The translations under genes were made by a program, and so were the position numbers. Shown here in pieces: positions 62,989 through 64,000 of a stretch of 64,000 bases of DNA. How positions within the stretch are numbered: the first letter of the stretch is position 1; every line of letters starts with the position of its first letter. Source of the DNA: Silvibacterium bohemicum (GTDB taxonomy: Bacteria > Acidobacteriota > Terriglobia > Terriglobales > Acidobacteriaceae); NCBI RefSeq assembly GCF_001006305.1, contig NZ_LBHJ01000007.1, forward strand, positions 1 to 64,000. The letters run 5' to 3'. The notes beneath the pieces were generated by a model. The model saw only the letters and a program-made list of their open reading frames with translations. It was not told the DNA's origin and searched no databases.

Positions 62989-63888
62989 ATGCGAGTCGAT
63001 CCGCTGTACATCAACAACACGGTGGCCGCGCTGGACGCGGCGACTGCTACCGAGCAAAATCTGACCAACGAGCTCTCGACCGGCGTCAAGGTCAATTCCA
63101 TCAGCGACGATCCGGTGGCTTTTGCGCAGAACGTGCTTCTCTCTTCGCAATTGAGTGCGGACGATACCTTTGCCCAGACCGCCAGCTCGACGCAAAGCCT
63201 CCTTCAGGTGAGCGACACCGCGCTGGGCAGCGTGGTGAGCCAGCTTACCCAGGCCATCTCGCTTGCTACCGAAGGCAACAATGGCACCCTCAATGCGGCC
63301 AACCTCCAGACCATTTCAACCCAACTGGTTGGGATACGCGACGAGGTGCTTTCGCTAGCCAATTCATCCTATCTTGGGAGCTACATCTTCTCCGGAAGTC
63401 AGGGAGCGACGTCGCCTTTTACACTCGACACCTCGACCACGCCGGCGACGGTCACCTATCAAGGGGACGAAGACATCAGCTACGTGCAGACGCCTAATGG
63501 TCACACGATTCAGACCAATCTTCCCGGCGACCAGATCTTCAATGCTCCGGGTGCTAGTGTCCTGGGCAGTTTGAATGCGCTGATCGCCGATTTTTCTTCC
63601 GGCACTGCAGCTCCAACCTCGGTTGCGGATCTTGGCCAGCTTAATCAGGCGCTCAATTATGTCGACCAGCAGCGGACGGTGCTCGACGCCTCGATTACGC
63701 AGATGACCGCCGCCAGCAATTACAGCGCGAGTGAATCCGTTCAACTGCAATCAGCGCAGGATTTGCTGCTTCAAACCAATACTGCCCAGGTCGCGAGCCA
63801 GTTAAGCTCGGCCGAGACCCAGCAGGCGGCTCTGACTCAGGTCATCGCGGCGATCGAGAAGCAGGGAACGCTCTTCGACTCTATCTAG
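62989..63888 (+). CDS. flgL: hook-filament junction protein FlgL
   Basis: I choose ATG 62989 because GAAGGAGATC precedes it; the longer frame from 62962 has no binding site. The 299-residue protein has the flagellin-like N-terminus (NNTVAALDAATATEQNLTNE, LSTGVKVNSISDDPVAFAQN), a middle domain with SYLGSYIFSGSQG and the C-terminal coiled coil (QTNTAQVASQLSSAETQQAA). It forms the second junction zone, to which flagellin adds. Last gene of the window; flagellin itself is not present. Confidence 0.93.
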   Translation: MRVDPLYINNTVAALDAATATEQNLTNELSTGVKVNSISDDPVAFAQNVLLSSQLSADDTFAQTASSTQSLLQVSDTALGSVVSQLTQAISLATEGNNGTLNAANLQTISTQLVGIRDEVLSLANSSYLGSYIFSGSQGATSPFTLDTSTTPATVTYQGDEDISYVQTPNGHTIQTNLPGDQIFNAPGASVLGSLNALIADFSSGTAAPTSVADLGQLNQALNYVDQQRTVLDASITQMTAASNYSASESVQLQSAQDLLLQTNTAQVASQLSSAETQQAALTQVIAAIEKQGTLFDSI

Positions 63889-64000
63889 GACTGCCGAGTT
63901 GGGCTTCTGTGTCATAGAAGACCGGACGCCGCCTGATCCAGGCATCAAACGCCCTGCCGGATGGGCTGGGCGATCTTTCGATTCGCCTGATGAGTGTGAG

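Overview
The window looks like a chromosomal segment of an Acidobacteriota bacterium, most likely family Acidobacteriaceae (order Terriglobales). The reasons are the moderately high GC content, the DHA2 transporter, LexA, HspR-type heat-shock operon and HpnI-like genes sitting together, Uma2 and Phd/VapC accessory genes, and the gene order of the flagellar cluster. This placement is inference from gene content, not from a marker tree.

Positions 1 to about 15,720 are a decayed accessory island. It holds a short Uma2-type gene, two IS5-family elements, an IS66-family element with a perfect 8-bp target duplication, IS21 and tyrosine-integrase remnants, a frameshifted primase/polymerase-like gene, several orphan genes and a tandem pair of large serine recombinases. 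The second recombinase ends inside an initiator tRNA gene on the opposite strand, which marks the probable attachment site and the right edge of the island. One IS5 element sits inside a HipA-like kinase gene, whose reading frame can be restored by removing the element and one copy of the TA duplication.

Positions 15,970 to 32,220 are housekeeping and metabolism: a secreted GH29 fucosidase, ffh, a Phd/VapC toxin-antitoxin pair, a peroxiredoxin-like protein, an FAD oxidoreductase, an HpnI-like glycosyltransferase, a minus-strand heat-shock operon (dnaK, a 61-residue class small protein, nei-like glycosylase, dnaJ, GNAT, hypothetical, hspR), a DHA2-family exporter and lexA. A dispersed intergenic repeat occurs twice.

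Positions 32,470 to 63,890 are one plus-strand flagellar cluster: an OmpR-type regulator, a sigma-54 activator without a DNA-binding domain, flgB flgC fliE fliF fliG fliH fliI fliJ fliK flgD flgE, then after a terminator fliN fliO fliP fliQ fliR flhB flhA fliA fliM, a second long FliN-like gene, an MshEN-like gene, flgF flgG flgA flgH flgI flgJ flgM flgN flgK flgL. A clear sigma-28 promoter precedes flgM and a good sigma-54 promoter precedes flgF, so the expected hierarchy (sigma-54 activator, then FliA held by FlgM) can be read from the DNA. flgD carries an apparent one-base deletion. Filament, stator and chemotaxis genes are not in the window.

The best candidates for something new are the MshEN-like zinc-finger protein embedded among C-ring and rod genes, the paired recombinases with a translationally coupled small ORF at tRNA-fMet, and the degenerate primase/polymerase-like protein with an unrecognised C-terminal half.
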